A DNA stretch of 64,000 bases from Archivesica marissinica (Eukaryota; Mollusca; Bivalvia; Venerida; Vesicomyidae), in the NCBI GenBank assembly GCA_014843695.1, contig CM026401.1, positions 31,286,067 through 31,350,066 of the forward strand, given 5' to 3'. Shown here in pieces: positions 15,001 through 25,994 of this stretch (positions within the stretch are counted from its first letter, which is position 1; the number at the start of each line of letters is the position of its first letter). The notes under the pieces are model-generated. The model was not told where the DNA came from, did no database searches, and saw nothing but the letters and a program-made list of their open reading frames with translations. A program made the position numbers and the translations under genes.

Positions 15001-17594
15001 GGTAATGTGTTAATATGGTGGTAATGATAGCAGGTAATGTGTTAATATGGTGGTAGCAGGTAATGTGTTAATATGGTGGTAATGATAGCAGGTAATGGTT
15101 AATATGGAGGTATGATAGCAGGTATGTGTAATATGGTGGTAGCAGGTAATGTGTTAATATGGTGGTAATGATAGCAGGTAATGTGTTAATATGGTGGTAG
15201 CAGGTAATGTGTTAATATGGAGGTAGCAGGTAATGTGTTAATATGGAGGTAATGGTAGCAGGTAATGTGTTAATATGGTGGTAATGGTAGCAGGTAATGT
15301 GTTAATATGGAGGTAGCAGGTAATGTGTTAATATGGAGGTAGCAGGTAATGTGTTAATATGGAGGTAATGGTAGTAGGTAATGTGTTAATATGGAGGTAA
15401 TGATAGCAGGTAATGTGTTAATATGGTGGTAATGATAGCAGGTAATGTGTTAATATGGTGGTAGCAGGTAATGTGTTAATATGGTGGTACTGGTAGCAGG
15501 TAATGTGTTAATATGGTGGTAGCAGGTAATGTGTTAATATGGTGGTAATGGTAGCAGGTAATGTGTTAATATGGTGGTAGCAGGTAATATGTTAATATGG
15601 AGGTAGCAGGTAATGTGTTAATATGGTGGTAATGGTAGCAGGTAATGTGTTAATATGGAGGTAATGGTAGCAGGTAATGTGTTAATATGGAGGTAGCAGG
15701 TAATGTGTTAATATGGAGGTAGCAGGTAATGTGTTAATATGGAGGTAATGGTAGCAGGTACTGTGTTAATATGGAAGTAGCAGGTAATGTGTTAATATGG
15801 AGGTAATGGTAGCAGGTAGTGTGTTAATATGGAGGTAGCAGGTAATGTGTTAATATGGAGGTAATGGTAGCAGGTAATGTGTTAATATGGAGGTAATGGT
15901 AGCAGGTAATGTGTTAATATGGAGGTAGCAGGTAATGTGTTAATATGGAGGTAGCAGGTAATGTATTAATATGGTGGTAATGGTAGTAGGTAATGTGTTA
16001 ATATGGAGGTAGCAGGTAATGTGTTAATATGGAGGTAATGGTAGCAGGTAATGTGTTACTATGGAGGTAGCAGGTAATGTGTTAATATGGAGGTAATGGT
16101 AGCAGGTAATGTGTTAATATGGAGGTAGCAGGTAATGTGTTAATATGGAGGTAGCAGGTAATGTGTTAATATGGAGGTAGCAGGTAATGTGTTAATATGG
16201 AGGTAGCAGGTAATGTGTTAATATGGAGGTAATGGTAGTATGTAATGTGTTAATATGGAGGTAATGATAGCAGGTAATGTGTTAATATGGTGGTAATGAT
16301 AGCAGGTAATGTGTTAATATGGTGGTAGCAGGTAATGTGTTAATATGGTGGTAATGATAGCAGGTAATGTGTTAATATGGAGGTAATGATAGCAGGTAAT
16401 GTGTTAATATGGTGGTAGCAGGTAATGTGTTAATATGGTGGTAATGATAGCAGGTAATGTATTAATATGGTGGTAGCAGGTAATGTGTTAATATGGAGGT
16501 AGCAGGTAATGTGTTAATATGGAGGTAATGGTAGCAGGTAATGTGTTAATATGGTGGTAATGGTAGCAGGTAATGTGTTAATATGGTGGTAGCAGGTAAT
16601 GTGTTAATATGGAGGTAGCAGGTAATATGTTAATATGGTGGTAGCAGGTAATGTGTTAATATGGAGGTAGCAGGTAATGTGTTAATATGGTGGTAATGGT
16701 AGCAGGTAATGTGTTAATATGGTGGTAGCAGGTAATGTGTTAATATGGAGGTAGCAGGTAATGTGTTAATATGGTGGTAATGGTAGCAGGTAATGTGTTA
16801 ATATGGAGGTAATGGTAGCAGGTAATGTGTTAATATGGTGGTTATGGTAGCAGGTAATGTGTTAATATGGAGGTAGCAGGTAATGTGTTAATATGGAGGT
16901 AGCAGGTAATGTGTTAATATGGAGGTAATGGTAGCAGGTACTGTGTTAATATGGAAGTAGCAGGTAATGTGTTAATATGGAGGTAATGGTAGCAAGTAGT
17001 GTGTTAATATGGAGGTAGCAGGTAATGTGTTAATATGGAGGTAGCAGGTAATGTGTTAATATGGAGGTAGCAGGTAATGTGTTAATATGGAGGTAATGGT
17101 AGCAGGTAATGTGTTAATATGGAGGTAGCAGGTAATGTGTTAATATGGAGGTAGCAGGTAATGTGTTAATATGGAGGTAATGGTAGCAGGTAATGTGTTA
17201 GTATGGAGGTAATGGTAGCAGGTAATGTGTTAGTATGGAGGTAATGTTAGTAGGTAATGTGTTAATATGGAGGTTATGGTAGTAGGTAATGTGTTAATAT
17301 GGAAGTAATGGTAGCAGGTAATGTGTTAATATGGAGGTAGCAGGTAATGTGTTAATATGGTGGTAGCAGGTAATGTGTTAATATGGTGGTAATGATAGCA
17401 GGTAATGTGTTAATATGGTGGTTGCAGGTAATGTGTTAATATGGAGGTAGTAGGTAATGTGTTAATATGGAGGTAGCAGGTAATGTGTTAATATGGAGGT
17501 AGCAGGTAATGTGTTAATATGGAGGTAGCAGGTAATGTGTTAATATGGAGGTAGCAGGTAATGTGTATGGAGGTAGCAGGTAATGTATTAATAT
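1..17594. repeat. Giant 26/32-bp minisatellite (NEURL4 intron)
   Basis: The unit contains AGCAGGTAATGTGTTAATAT followed by GGAGGT or GGTGGT. The short form is 26 bp. The long form is 32 bp because of an extra AATGGT. The array is already running at base 1 and stops next to the MITE at 17595. It occupies the NEURL4 intron that follows the exon at 17942-18053. Marker variants (GGTTATGG near 1094, 5660, 12581 and 16842; AGTAGGGAACG near 2033, 6009, 6632 and 8972) recur in the same local order. This shows that blocks of many units were duplicated together. Units are nearly identical except at about 2080-4640, where A-rich interruptions and broken units occur. No gene is seen inside it. Confidence 0.97.
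7450..8449. other. Assembly gap (1,000 N)
   Basis: This is exactly 1,000 N, a placeholder length, so the true size is unknown. The gap lies inside the giant minisatellite. Open frames called across it have no biological content. Confidence 0.99.
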
Positions 17595-17915
17595 CAGGGT
17601 TCATTCTAGGTAAGAATTTTTGGGAGAAGTGAGAAAGCGCATAATTGCTTCCTTAAATGGTGTTCTTTAATATACTTCTGCAAAATAGGGTTGAAATGCA
17701 CAGTACAACCATTAAATACAACATTTGAATAGAAGGAGTGCTTTATAATGGGCCAGTGTATCTTACTAGACAAAATTTTATTTGAATATCGTAAAAACCA
17801 AAAATATAATATATATATATATTTTTTTTTTAGGGAGAAGTGGGGCCCCCAGAGGGCGAAGTCGGGGTCCAGATGGTGACAATTTCGCCCACATCGCCCT
17901 CTAGAATGATCCCTG
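17595..17915. mobile_element. MITE with CAGGGTTCATTCTAG terminal inverted repeats
   Basis: The left end CAGGGTTCATTCTAG and the right end CTAGAATGATCCCTG are inverted copies with one mismatch. AATAT lies directly outside both ends and may be a target duplication. The right flank (AATATGG) matches the minisatellite unit, so the element probably inserted into the last unit of the array. It has no coding capacity. Related fragments lie at 21632-21764 (the 5' part) and 24918-25013 (the 3' part with GGGCGACAATTTCGCCCACA). A CAGGG end resembles hAT elements, but an 8-bp duplication is not visible, so the superfamily is open. Confidence 0.75.
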
Positions 17916-17941
17916 AATATGGAAAGTTAGGAATGACATAC

Positions 17942-20900
17942 CAGATCTCATATTGGTCATGGTTGCAGGGAAGTCTATAGCACTTGGGTTGTGTGTTGTA
18001 ATTCCAACCTCTATTGAGCCTGACCATTTGTCTACTAATCGATCAAGTCGAATCTGGAACATAAATCATAGATAACATTACTATCTTTGTTCTGTAAGTT
18101 ACAAGCTCTCTCAAATTGTAACATCTCCAGCAGGGCTCGAATCGTGGAATTTAAATGCCTTGCCCAAGGACACAATCGTAACATCTCCAGTGGGGCTCGA
18201 ACTCCGGGTCTTTCGCACCTGAAGCAAACGCACTACCACTGTTGCACCTTGGAATGCAATAAGATCTTTATCCCTCAAAGAAGTCCCATATTCAATAAAA
18301 TGTTTATCAATAGGAAACTATCATAATATATAACGAATGACATGGTGATTATTGGACTAAAAATGTATTGATATATCAAGATTCTTTAGTTGTTCGGGTT
18401 TTACGCCTGCATCAGCACATTTTGGGCTATAACGCCAGCAGGCAGTTTACCTAACAACACCATTCCCGGGCAGGCTTCAGCAGTTAACCAGTACTTGGTA
18501 CACCAACCTCTGTAAGAAACTGCCAACTTTTTCATATAAATGAGACATGGCCTGAGCGCGACTCGAACCCGTGACCATCAGTGATTATTTGTTACAGTGG
18601 TATAGATCAAGATTGTACAGTGGAATAGTTTATACAAATTTATTTTAGCTCGATTGCGAACCAAGTTCTTACAACTTAAATTAATCACTCTCGAGACCTC
18701 AGTGCATTTAAAATGATGACACAAATATGTCCATTCATGCAAAATTTCATCATACCTCGATATCAAGTATCCCCAGTGACCCTAATATCGGTGACTACTA
18801 ATAAGCGGTGATATCAGAATAAATCCAAATGAACCGCACATGTTCATTTTGTCCTTACTATTGACAATTTCCGTCGGATTTCTGCAACTGTCCATAGCAA
18901 ACACTAGCTGAAATGTCATTAAATTTACCTTCATTTATTCAAAACTTGTTTTTTCATCTTACACTCATAAGTTTTTGTTCATGTTGTCAATATTTACGTA
19001 GGTGAATTTCAATGAATGTGTTATCTATCGGCTGCATTTGACATTTGTAAGGTGCCCGCTACTCATGTCACGTCACATGATTGCCTTAAATATGGCATTT
19101 ATTGCTACTGGTATAAACTTGTGAGGCAAAATTTACATTGTCACCGCATAAATAAAAGATGGAGGCATGTGCTGTTGCTATTGGTGTGAACTTGTGAGGC
19201 GAAATTTACATTGTCACCGCGTAAATAAAAGATGGAGGCATGTGCTGTTGCTATTGGTGTGAACTTGTGAGGCGAAATTTACATTGTCACCGCGTAAATA
19301 AAAGATGGAGGCATGTGCTGTTGCTATTGGTGTGAACTTGTGAGGTGAAATTTACATTGTCACTGCGTAAATAAAAGATGGAGGCATGTGCTGTTGCTTT
19401 TGATTTAGTTATGATTTATTTCTTACTACCGTAACTGATATTGCATACAATAAAATAAATATGATTATCCTTAATTGAGAGTGAACATTATTTGCACAGC
19501 CTCGTTTTGGAACAAAAATACACAGGTTATTGCTTATGTCACGAGTTACCGGTATACACAGGTTATTGCTTATGTCACGAGTTACCGGTATACACAGGTT
19601 ATTGCTTATGTCACCAGTTACCGGTATATCCTGGATATACCTCAAATAATTCATCATCTTTGAGAGGTCTGTTTGTCATGACAACTCCATTGTTGAACTC
19701 GTCCAACGGTCTCCGCCTCTCTCCAGTTCTTCTGCCACTGCTTAGCTTCACCAGGCTGCCACAACGCTCGTGAAATGTCAGGCGCTCGTTCGAGTGTAGC
19801 GTTTCATCAGCGAGCGCAAGAGCCTCTGTTGTGCGTGTGAGATCATTGACAATCTGAGTGGATAATTGAGCGAGAAACTCATTGGCCAGTTGGTGTGCCA
19901 CGTCACTCGGGGTGGAATTTGGTACTAGTAAAACAAATGAGTAGTTTCAGTGAATTGTTATCACCGCCGAAAAGGCAAATTTCATACACACATATATATA
20001 AACATATATAATACTTACAATAAAATAACATGCTACGACAGTTGGTTCATCCTATAAAGCAGATTATTGTCATACCATGTCACATGACAGTCATGTGACA
20101 ATGCCATAAAGCACATTCTACAGGCAAGTTCAAATATGTTATCCTCGTTATAGCTTTTTAACATTTTTTCTTCAAAAATAGTGTTGTCTATGATATTTAT
20201 CACTGTGCCAATTCATTTCATATTTGATTTTTCAACTCCAACAAGGCGTCTCTATTCACTAAGTACACTGACAAATGCATATCAGACTGTTAGAGACATG
20301 GGTTTGCCAGTAAAAGCAGCAGCCAGACAGAATGGTGTGCCACTCTCCACATTAAGTGACATTTCTCTCCATGTCACAGCTTTCTTCATTTTGAAGAGTA
20401 ATCATAATTTGCTGGTGCTAAATTCCTCCGTTGCAAGTAACAATTACGGTATTGCTATGCTCCTATGTTAATTCGATTTTGGAACTTAATTGTAATCAAC
20501 ATTTCCCTTACATACATTTTCATAGGTTGGCCGAAAATAGTTCCATTTTCGATGCCATGTTGAAAAATCACAAACGAGTGAAAGTGTATAATAATTTAAA
20601 CGAATGTTATGCAATCTCAGTTTAGACAATTGCATAAAATCATCACTCTACTTACCAGTAGTAATACTATTTCACCTGCTGTAAAAGGGAGAGACTAGAA
20701 GCTATTGACCGAAAAGCCTTAGAACAGATGGATCTGTAGTACAGTGGTAACACGCTGGACTGGTAATCCAGGGATCGCAGGTTCGATCCACCGTCTGACC
20801 CTAATAAAATTAACAGTCTTTCAGATGTGACTTTAAACCGAGGTCTTGTGTTGGTTTGCACGTAAAAGAACAAGAGGAGACTCTGGAATGGGTCACTGTC

Positions 20901-23900
20901 TGTATCATTGCACTATCCTCCAAATATCTAAAATGACTAATATCTTCAGGAGGCGTTGCTCATGTGGGTAACCGGTAGTGACGCTAAATAAACGTAAAAC
21001 ACACAAAGCCGTAGATGACAGAATACTGGTACACCCATGGTAAGTGTTAAATAAATGTTGACGACACCTGAAAATACACGAACATATAAGAGCCTTGTTA
21101 CTGTTTAATCCAAGGTTACACGGATTTCACTCACCGCTAACTCTGTTATCTGTAGACTCTATGATGGAAACTTGAGCACATTTGCCATACATGTCTATCA
21201 CTGCATATACATTAGCTGGGATATCCGTCGCTGCGCAGCCTTGATCTACTCCATTCACAAAGAAATGCAGCTCCCCTAATGATGACCTCATGACCCCAAC
21301 AACATCACCTTCAGACAGCTGGTCAAGATCACAGCCATATTCTTCTATCATTGAGTGTCCATCCTTAAGCACAGAGCTACCAGACATGACCCAGGTTCCA
21401 TCACGGAATCCCGTAGCACTGATGGGAAAGTTAAGATTGTCTGGGTTACATGTTGTAACACCGATCTCTATGGAGCCACTCCAGGAATTTACCTGCAAAA
21501 AGAGAACAAGAGATGTTTGTAAAACATAGAATGCCCCTCACCCCCCTTTGTGAATTCTGAGGAATGGTTAAACAAATATGGAGAGGTCACCACATATTGA
21601 CCCACTTCTGACCTTTGATAGGTATGCAGACCTCATTCTAGGTCAATTTTTGGGAGAAGTGAGAAAGAGCGCGAGTGTGTCCTTAAATTGTGCTATTTAA
21701 TAAATGTCAACAAAATAGGGTTAAAATAAACAATATAACCATTACATTTGAATAGAAGGAGTGCTGGACTGGTAATCCAGGGATCGCAGGTTCGATCCCC
21801 CATCTGACCCTAATAAAATTAACAGTCTTTCAGATGGGACGTTAAACCGAGGTCTCGTGTCGGTAATTTACACCGTGCACGTAAAAGAACCAGAGGAGAT
21901 TCTGGAATGGGTCTCTGTCTGTATCATGCACTATCCTCCAAAATAACTAATCTCTTCAGGAGGCGTCGCTCATATGGGCAACCAGTAGCGACGATAAATA
22001 AACGTGATCAAATCAGCACATCAAATTAAAAAGTACATAATATTTTATAAAGGTGGCACAATGAGGAGTTGGACACACATATTAGACAGAATACAAAGGC
22101 CTATAAGTATGGCTCGGTTATTTGTGATGGATGTGCTGAATATGAAAGGATTGGTTATTTGGGATGGATGTGAATATGAGAGGATTGGTTATTTGGGATG
22201 GATGTGAATATGAGAGGATTGGTTATTTGGGATGGATGTGAATATGTGAGGATTGGTTATTTGGGATGGATGTGCTGAATATGAGAGGATTGGTTATTTG
22301 GGATGGATGTGCTGAATATGAGAGGGTTGGTTATTTGGGATGGATGTGAATATGTGAGGATTGGTTATTTGGGATGGATGTGCTGAATATGTGAGGATTG
22401 GTTATTTGGGATGGATGTGAATATGTGAGGATTGTTTATTTGGGATGGATGTGCTGAATATGTGAGGATTGGTTATTTGGGATGGATGTGAATATGAGAG
22501 GATTGGTTATTTGGGATGGATGTGAATATGAGAGGATTGGTTATTTGGGATGGATGTGCTGAATATGTGAGGATTGGTTATTTGGGATGGATGTGAATAT
22601 GTGAGGATTGGTTATTTGGGATGGATGTGCTGAATATGTGAGGATTGGTTATTTGGGATGGATGTGCTGAATATGTGAGGATTGGTTATTTGGGATGGAT
22701 GTGAATATGAGAGGATTGGTTATTTGGGATGGATGTGAATATGAGAGGATTGGTTATTTGGGATGGATGTGCTGAATATGAGAGGATTGGTTATTTGGGA
22801 TGGATGTGAATATGAGAGGATTGGTTATTTGGGATGGATGTGCTGAATATGAGAGGATTGGTTATTTGGAATGGATGTGCTGAATATGTGAGGATTGGTT
22901 ATTTGGGATGGATGTGCTGAATATGAGAGGATTGGTTATTTGGAATGGATGTGCTGAATATGTGAGGATTGGTTATTTGGGATGGATGTGCTGAATATGA
23001 GAGGATTGGTTATTTGGGATGGATGTGCTGAATATGAGAGGGTTGGTTATTTGGGATGGATGTGCTGAATATGAGAGGATTGGTTATTTGGGATGGATGT
23101 GCTGAATATGAGAGGGTTGGTTATTTGGGATGGATGTGAATATGTGAGGATTGGTTATTTGGGATGGATGTGCTGAATATGAGAGGGTTGGTTATTTGGG
23201 ATGGATGTGAATATGTGAGGATTGGTTATTTGGGATGGATGTGCTGAATATGAGAGGATTGGTTATTTGGGATGGATGTGAATATGAGAGGGTTGGTTAT
23301 TTGGGATGGATGTGAATATGAGAGGGTTGGTTATTTGGGATGGATGTGCTGAATATGAGAGGATTGGTTATGTGGGATGGATGTGCTGAATATGAGAGGG
23401 TTGGTTATTTGGGATGGATGTGAATATGTGAGGATTGGTTATTTGGGATGGATGTGAATATGAGAGGATTGGTTATTTGGGATGGATGTGAATATGAGAG
23501 GATTGGTTATTTGGGATGGATGTGCTGAATATGAGAGGATTGGTTATTTGGGATGGATGTGCTGAATATGAGAGGGTTGGTTATTTGGGATGGATGTGAA
23601 TATGAGAGGGTTGGTTATTTGGGATGGATGTGAATATGTGAGGATTGGTTATTTGGGATGGATGTGAATATGAGAGGGTTGGTTATTTGGGATGGATGTG
23701 CTGAATATGAGAGGATTGGTTATTTGGGATGGATGTGCTGAATATGAGAGGGTTGGTTATTTGGGATGGATGTGAATATGTGAGGATTGGTTATTTGGGA
23801 TGGATGTGCTGAATATGAGAGGGTTGGTTATTTGGGATGGATGTGAATATGTGAGGATTGGTTATTTGGGATGGATGTGCTGAATATGAGAGGATTGGTT

Positions 23901-25494
23901 ATTTGGGATGGATGTGCTGAATATGAGAGGCTCGGTTATTTGGGATGGATGTGCTGAATATGAGAGGATTGGTTATTTGTGATGGATGCAACAAATTAGC
24001 CAGTGATGCAATGAACAGTTGAATGAGCTTTCCGCGACGCTGCTTAATTTTGACGTATCTCTAGGACATTTCTGTGTGGATAAAATGTACCTGATCATCG
24101 AGCACTTGGTTCTTGCTGAGACAATTACTTATTAGAATTATGTACAACGAAGCGTTCAGATGATACAGATTAATAATTGCGTCATATCTCCATGGAAATG
24201 TCTGCGCCGAAACAGTGTAGGTCGACATCTTTCTTTTCCAACTAGAATTAGTCTGTTTAACCCGATACCCCAAACCCTGATTCGGCCGATACAAATTCCG
24301 ACCAGGAAACATCTACACCTAGCAATACAGCTAATAGTCCTGCTAAACATAAAACTGTATCAAAACGCGAACTTAGAATGTATGTATGTATGTATGTATG
24401 TTCCATTAATGTCAAACCCATTGCGGGGACCTAGACATGTTTTCCTGGGCAGGCTTAGCCAACCTAAGTGGTTAACCAGTACTAAGCAATGTGTGTGAGG
24501 TGCCTTGCTCAATGACACTACATACGTGGCCTGACCAAGTATCGAACCCAGGACCGTTCGATTCCAAATCCGAAGCTCTACCACTGGACCACAGACGCCA
24601 CTAGAACAGAGTGGATGCCAAAAAATATGTATTTGTAGTGCCGAGGATATAGATAACTTGTTTACTTCAATGAGATATTCCTCAAAGCCATTGACAACAT
24701 CTACTGAGTTTACCCAGGGTTGCACTAACTTTAAACTATTTTACGTCATGTAAGGTCAACTTATTTATTTAATTCTATTACATGTACTACCCACAAATCA
24801 TTTTCTGATTATTATTGGGAGGTCAGTCGTGGCGTAGAGTAGACCACCCGCATTTCCTGGGTAAGAACGAGTACTCAACTCTGTAACTCTCTAAATGATT
24901 GACGTTTGAAAATTGTAATTTTTTTGTTTTGGGAGAAAAAGCCCAGAGGGCGAAGTCAGGGTCCCTAGGGCGACAATTTCGCCCACATCGCCCTCTAAAC
25001 TGATCCCTGGTTCAACTATCTCTCATATCACCATTTATCACTTGTCCCTGATAAGTGATAGGGAGTGAACCAGCAGCCCTGAAGATTGCTGTGAAAGGCG
25101 ATTTCTAACGACATCGCTTTAGATAGTTTGTTAGATCACTCGGCCACAGAGGCTGTTGGCCACAGAGGCACAACTCTGCCCTGGAATCTCGACAGATAGA
25201 GCTGTTTGCTAAATGAGCTATGAATCAGACTATTTACTATATAATGATATGATTACCCCACCCACCATCAATATATAACTCTTAAGAATATGAAGTAAAA
25301 AAACTAAAATAAAAAATAGGGACCTTTTTATCTATTTTAACTTCAATAACTTGGTCATCTTTAAGTGTGACAGAACTGAGAACAACGCCGTTGTTGAATT
25401 CTTGTGTTGGGTGATTCCGTTGTGCTGTCCTGCTATCATTGCTTAACGAAACTAATGCACCTGTCCGATTGTGGAATCTGGGCAACGCAGCCAT
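17942..25494 (-). CDS. NEURL4: NEURL4 (neuralized-like protein 4), 5' exons only; partial
   Basis: NEURL4 is a scaffold of tandem neuralized homology repeats (NHR) that works with the HERC2 ubiquitin ligase and CP110 at centrioles. Four exons are visible, read from high to low coordinates. The first (25494-25324) is the first half of NHR1, with EFNNGVVLS and KIDKK. The second (21492-21135) is the rest of NHR1, with [20 protein letters not shown] and FFVNGVDQG. The third (19924-19641) is a linker plus the start of NHR2, with [25 protein letters not shown]. The fourth (18053-17942) continues NHR2 with [10 protein letters not shown] and TMTNMRSG. Phases join exactly (0; 1+2; 0). Donors are GTCCCT (weak), GTGAGT, GTATAT and GTATGT; the acceptors of the last three exons are good AGs. 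The Met at 25494 gives [12 protein letters not shown] and is the likely start, but the frame is open upstream, so an acceptor there (CCCAG near 25484) is possible. The remaining NHR domains lie outside the window. Confidence 0.93.
18118..18262 (-). mobile_element. tRNA-derived SINE, family 5 (partly self-duplicated)
   Basis: Read on the minus strand there is a box-A-like ACAGTGGTAGTGCG, a box B GAGTTCGAGCCCC and then the motif GTGTCCTTGGGCAAGGCA. That motif is shared, with changes, with SINE family 2 (GTGTCATTGAGCAAGGCA). The part around box B is present twice in tandem (ACATCTCCAG.GGGGCTCGAA, near 18120 and 18181 on the plus strand). It lies in the NEURL4 intron region upstream (5') of the 18053 exon. 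Confidence 0.65.
18386..18592 (-). mobile_element. tRNA-derived SINE, family 3
   Basis: The minus strand carries box B (CGGGTTCGAG), then TCATTTATATGAAAAAGTTG, AGTTTCTTACAGAGGTTGG, the core AGTACTGGTTAACTGCTG, CTGCCCGGGAA and a tail ending GGCGTAAAACCCGA. The tRNA head is truncated. Fuller copies lie at 36058 and 52637. Confidence 0.8.
18627..18695 (-). mobile_element. 3' tail fragment of SINE family 4
   Basis: The minus strand reads AGAGTGATTAATTTAAGTTG and continues into AACTTGGTTCGCAATCG. This matches the 3' tail of the fuller family 4 copy at 47400-47640. Confidence 0.5.
18696..19100. other. Unique NEURL4 intron sequence
   Basis: This is AT-rich intron sequence between the 19641 and 18053 exons. 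I see no open frame, structured repeat or known element. Confidence 0.6.
19101..19398. repeat. 73-bp tandem repeat, about 4 copies
   Basis: A 73-bp unit containing GAACTTGTGAGGCGAAATTT and AAAAGATGGAGGCATGTGCT is repeated about four times inside a NEURL4 intron. The first copy is the most diverged and the middle two are identical. Confidence 0.93.
19519..19626. repeat. 36-bp tandem repeat, 3 copies, beside a NEURL4 donor
   Basis: Three consecutive 36-bp units contain CACAGGTTATTGCTTATGTC and ACCGGTATA. On the NEURL4 sense (minus) strand the array starts about 15 bp after the donor of the exon ending at 19641. Each unit carries CCGGTAACT, a weak donor-like word. Confidence 0.95.
20245..20372 (+). 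pseudogene. psq/pogo-type helix-turn-helix transposase fragment
   Basis: About 40 codons encode [29 protein letters not shown]. This is the pattern of the psq/CENP-B helix-turn-helix that binds DNA at the N-terminus of pogo-type Tc1/mariner transposases. No downstream DDE domain or inverted repeats are seen, so it is a short relic. It is antisense to NEURL4 and lies in the intron between the 21135 and 19924 exon ends. The family call rests on the 'AARQ.GVP..TL' signature. Confidence 0.6.
20728..21006 (+). mobile_element. tRNA-Thr-derived SINE, family 1 (near full length)
   Basis: The head folds like tRNA. It has box A TAGTACAGTGGTAACACG, an anticodon stem-loop CTGGA-CTGGTAA-TCCAG (anticodon GGT, Thr) and box B GGTTCGATCC. 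The body has AGTCTTTCAGATG, TTTAAACCGAGGTC, TGGAATGGGTC and CTTCAGGAGGCG. It ends in an A-rich tail, AAATAAACGTAAAA. Other copies lie at 21765, 25995 and 33560. Confidence 0.85.
21632..22003 (+). mobile_element. Chimera: MITE fragment joined to SINE family 1
   Basis: Positions 21632-21764 match the 5' part of the 17595 MITE (TCATTCTAGGT, TTTTTGGGAGAAGTGAGAAA, TTTGAATAGAAGGAGTGCT). The sequence then switches without a break to GGACTGGTAATCCAGGGATC, the anticodon arm of SINE family 1. It continues to the SINE tail, AAATAAACGTG. The first half of the tRNA head is absent. Either the SINE inserted truncated or the two elements recombined at the shared GTGCTGGACT-like stretch. Confidence 0.7.
22116..23988. 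repeat. 34/37-bp minisatellite in a NEURL4 intron
   Basis: The unit contains GGTTATTTGGGATGGATGTG, then optional CTG, then AATATGAGAGGATT. It is 34 bp without CTG and 37 bp with it. There are about 53 units. Both the first and the last unit read TTATTTGTGATGG, whereas inner units read TTTGGGATGG, so the two edges share an older variant. The array lies in the intron between the NEURL4 exons at 25324 and 21492. Confidence 0.97.
24377..24603 (-). mobile_element. tRNA-Pro-derived SINE, family 2
   Basis: The minus strand starts GGCGTCTGTGGTCCAGTGGT (box A) and has an anticodon loop TTTGGAA flanked by TCGGA/TCCGA-type stems (anticodon TGG, Pro). Next come box B GGGTTCGATAC, GTGTCATTGAGCAAGGCACC, the core AGTACTGGTTAACCACTTAG and CTGCCCAGGAAAACATG. 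It ends in (CATA)n, the TATG microsatellite at 24379-24402. Confidence 0.85.
24604..24917. other. Unassigned NEURL4 intron sequence
   Basis: No coding exon or recognisable element is seen. The open frames here are continuations of frames from the neighbouring SINE. Confidence 0.5.
24918..25013. mobile_element. 3' fragment of the 17595-type MITE
   Basis: It matches 17836-17915 closely: CCAGAGGGCGAAGTC, GGGTCC, GGCGACAATTTCGCCCACAT and the end CTCTAAACTGATCCCTG. The 5' end of the element is missing. Confidence 0.65.
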
Positions 25495-25527
25495 TATTAC
25501 TTGTTTTATTATGTCAGGTTCTAAACC

Positions 25528-25580
25528 AGTGTACTGTACTGTACTGTACTGTACTGCTATATTGTACTGTACTGTACCGT
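25528..25580. repeat. (GTACT)n pentanucleotide microsatellite
   Basis: GTACTGTACT-type repeats with one interruption (GCTATATT) start about 35 bp upstream of the probable NEURL4 start codon. They would lie in its 5' untranslated region or promoter. Confidence 0.85.
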
Positions 25581-25994
25581 ACCAAAGGACACTGCGAGTT
25601 ATTCGGACATCGACGGACGGTTCCGATAATGGTTGAGTATAAAATCAGGGGGCAAGGGATAGTTATTTTTTAATGTCCAGGATTATTTTCCATTTTTGTC
25701 AAATCTCTTGTGGGGACCTAGATGATATCTAGATCACCATAAGCTATATAAAATCAGAAAATAAAGTATTGAAACAATAATCCTCCTGATATGATCTCTT
25801 TGAGACGAATTCAACAGTGTGCACAGCCAAAAAGGCATCTCGACCCCTTTGGACATCTCGACCCCAGGACATCTCGTCCCACACATTGGACAACTCAACC
25901 CCATTTATTTATGTTGTATATGTACTATATGTACTATTTCCTTCAACTATTATTAATGTGTGTTTTTGGTGATATGTTGCTCATTTTGTGTGTG
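25581..25994. other. Intergenic sequence upstream of NEURL4
   Basis: No gene is seen. A short degenerate repeat of ACATCTCGACCCC occurs at about 25845-25890. I see no TATA box or other recognisable promoter for NEURL4. Confidence 0.5.

Noticed and set aside
17830..18027. 65-codon minus-strand frame as a separate small gene
   Set aside because: The genuine NEURL4 exon lies in another frame here (18053-17942) and ends at a GTATGT donor. The rest of this frame is MITE sequence.
20077..20101. GTCACATGAC/GTCATGTGAC inverted repeat as a regulatory site
   Set aside because: It is a short palindromic word in an intron with nothing else to support a function.
20728..20800. Functional tRNA-Thr gene
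   Set aside because: The head is followed by a SINE body shared with three other copies, and the acceptor stem does not close. The same applies to the tRNA-like heads at 31659, 36058 and 47640.
24061..24725. Overlapping frames of 83-121 codons on both strands
   Set aside because: They consist of SINE family 2 and flanking intron and have no recognisable domain.
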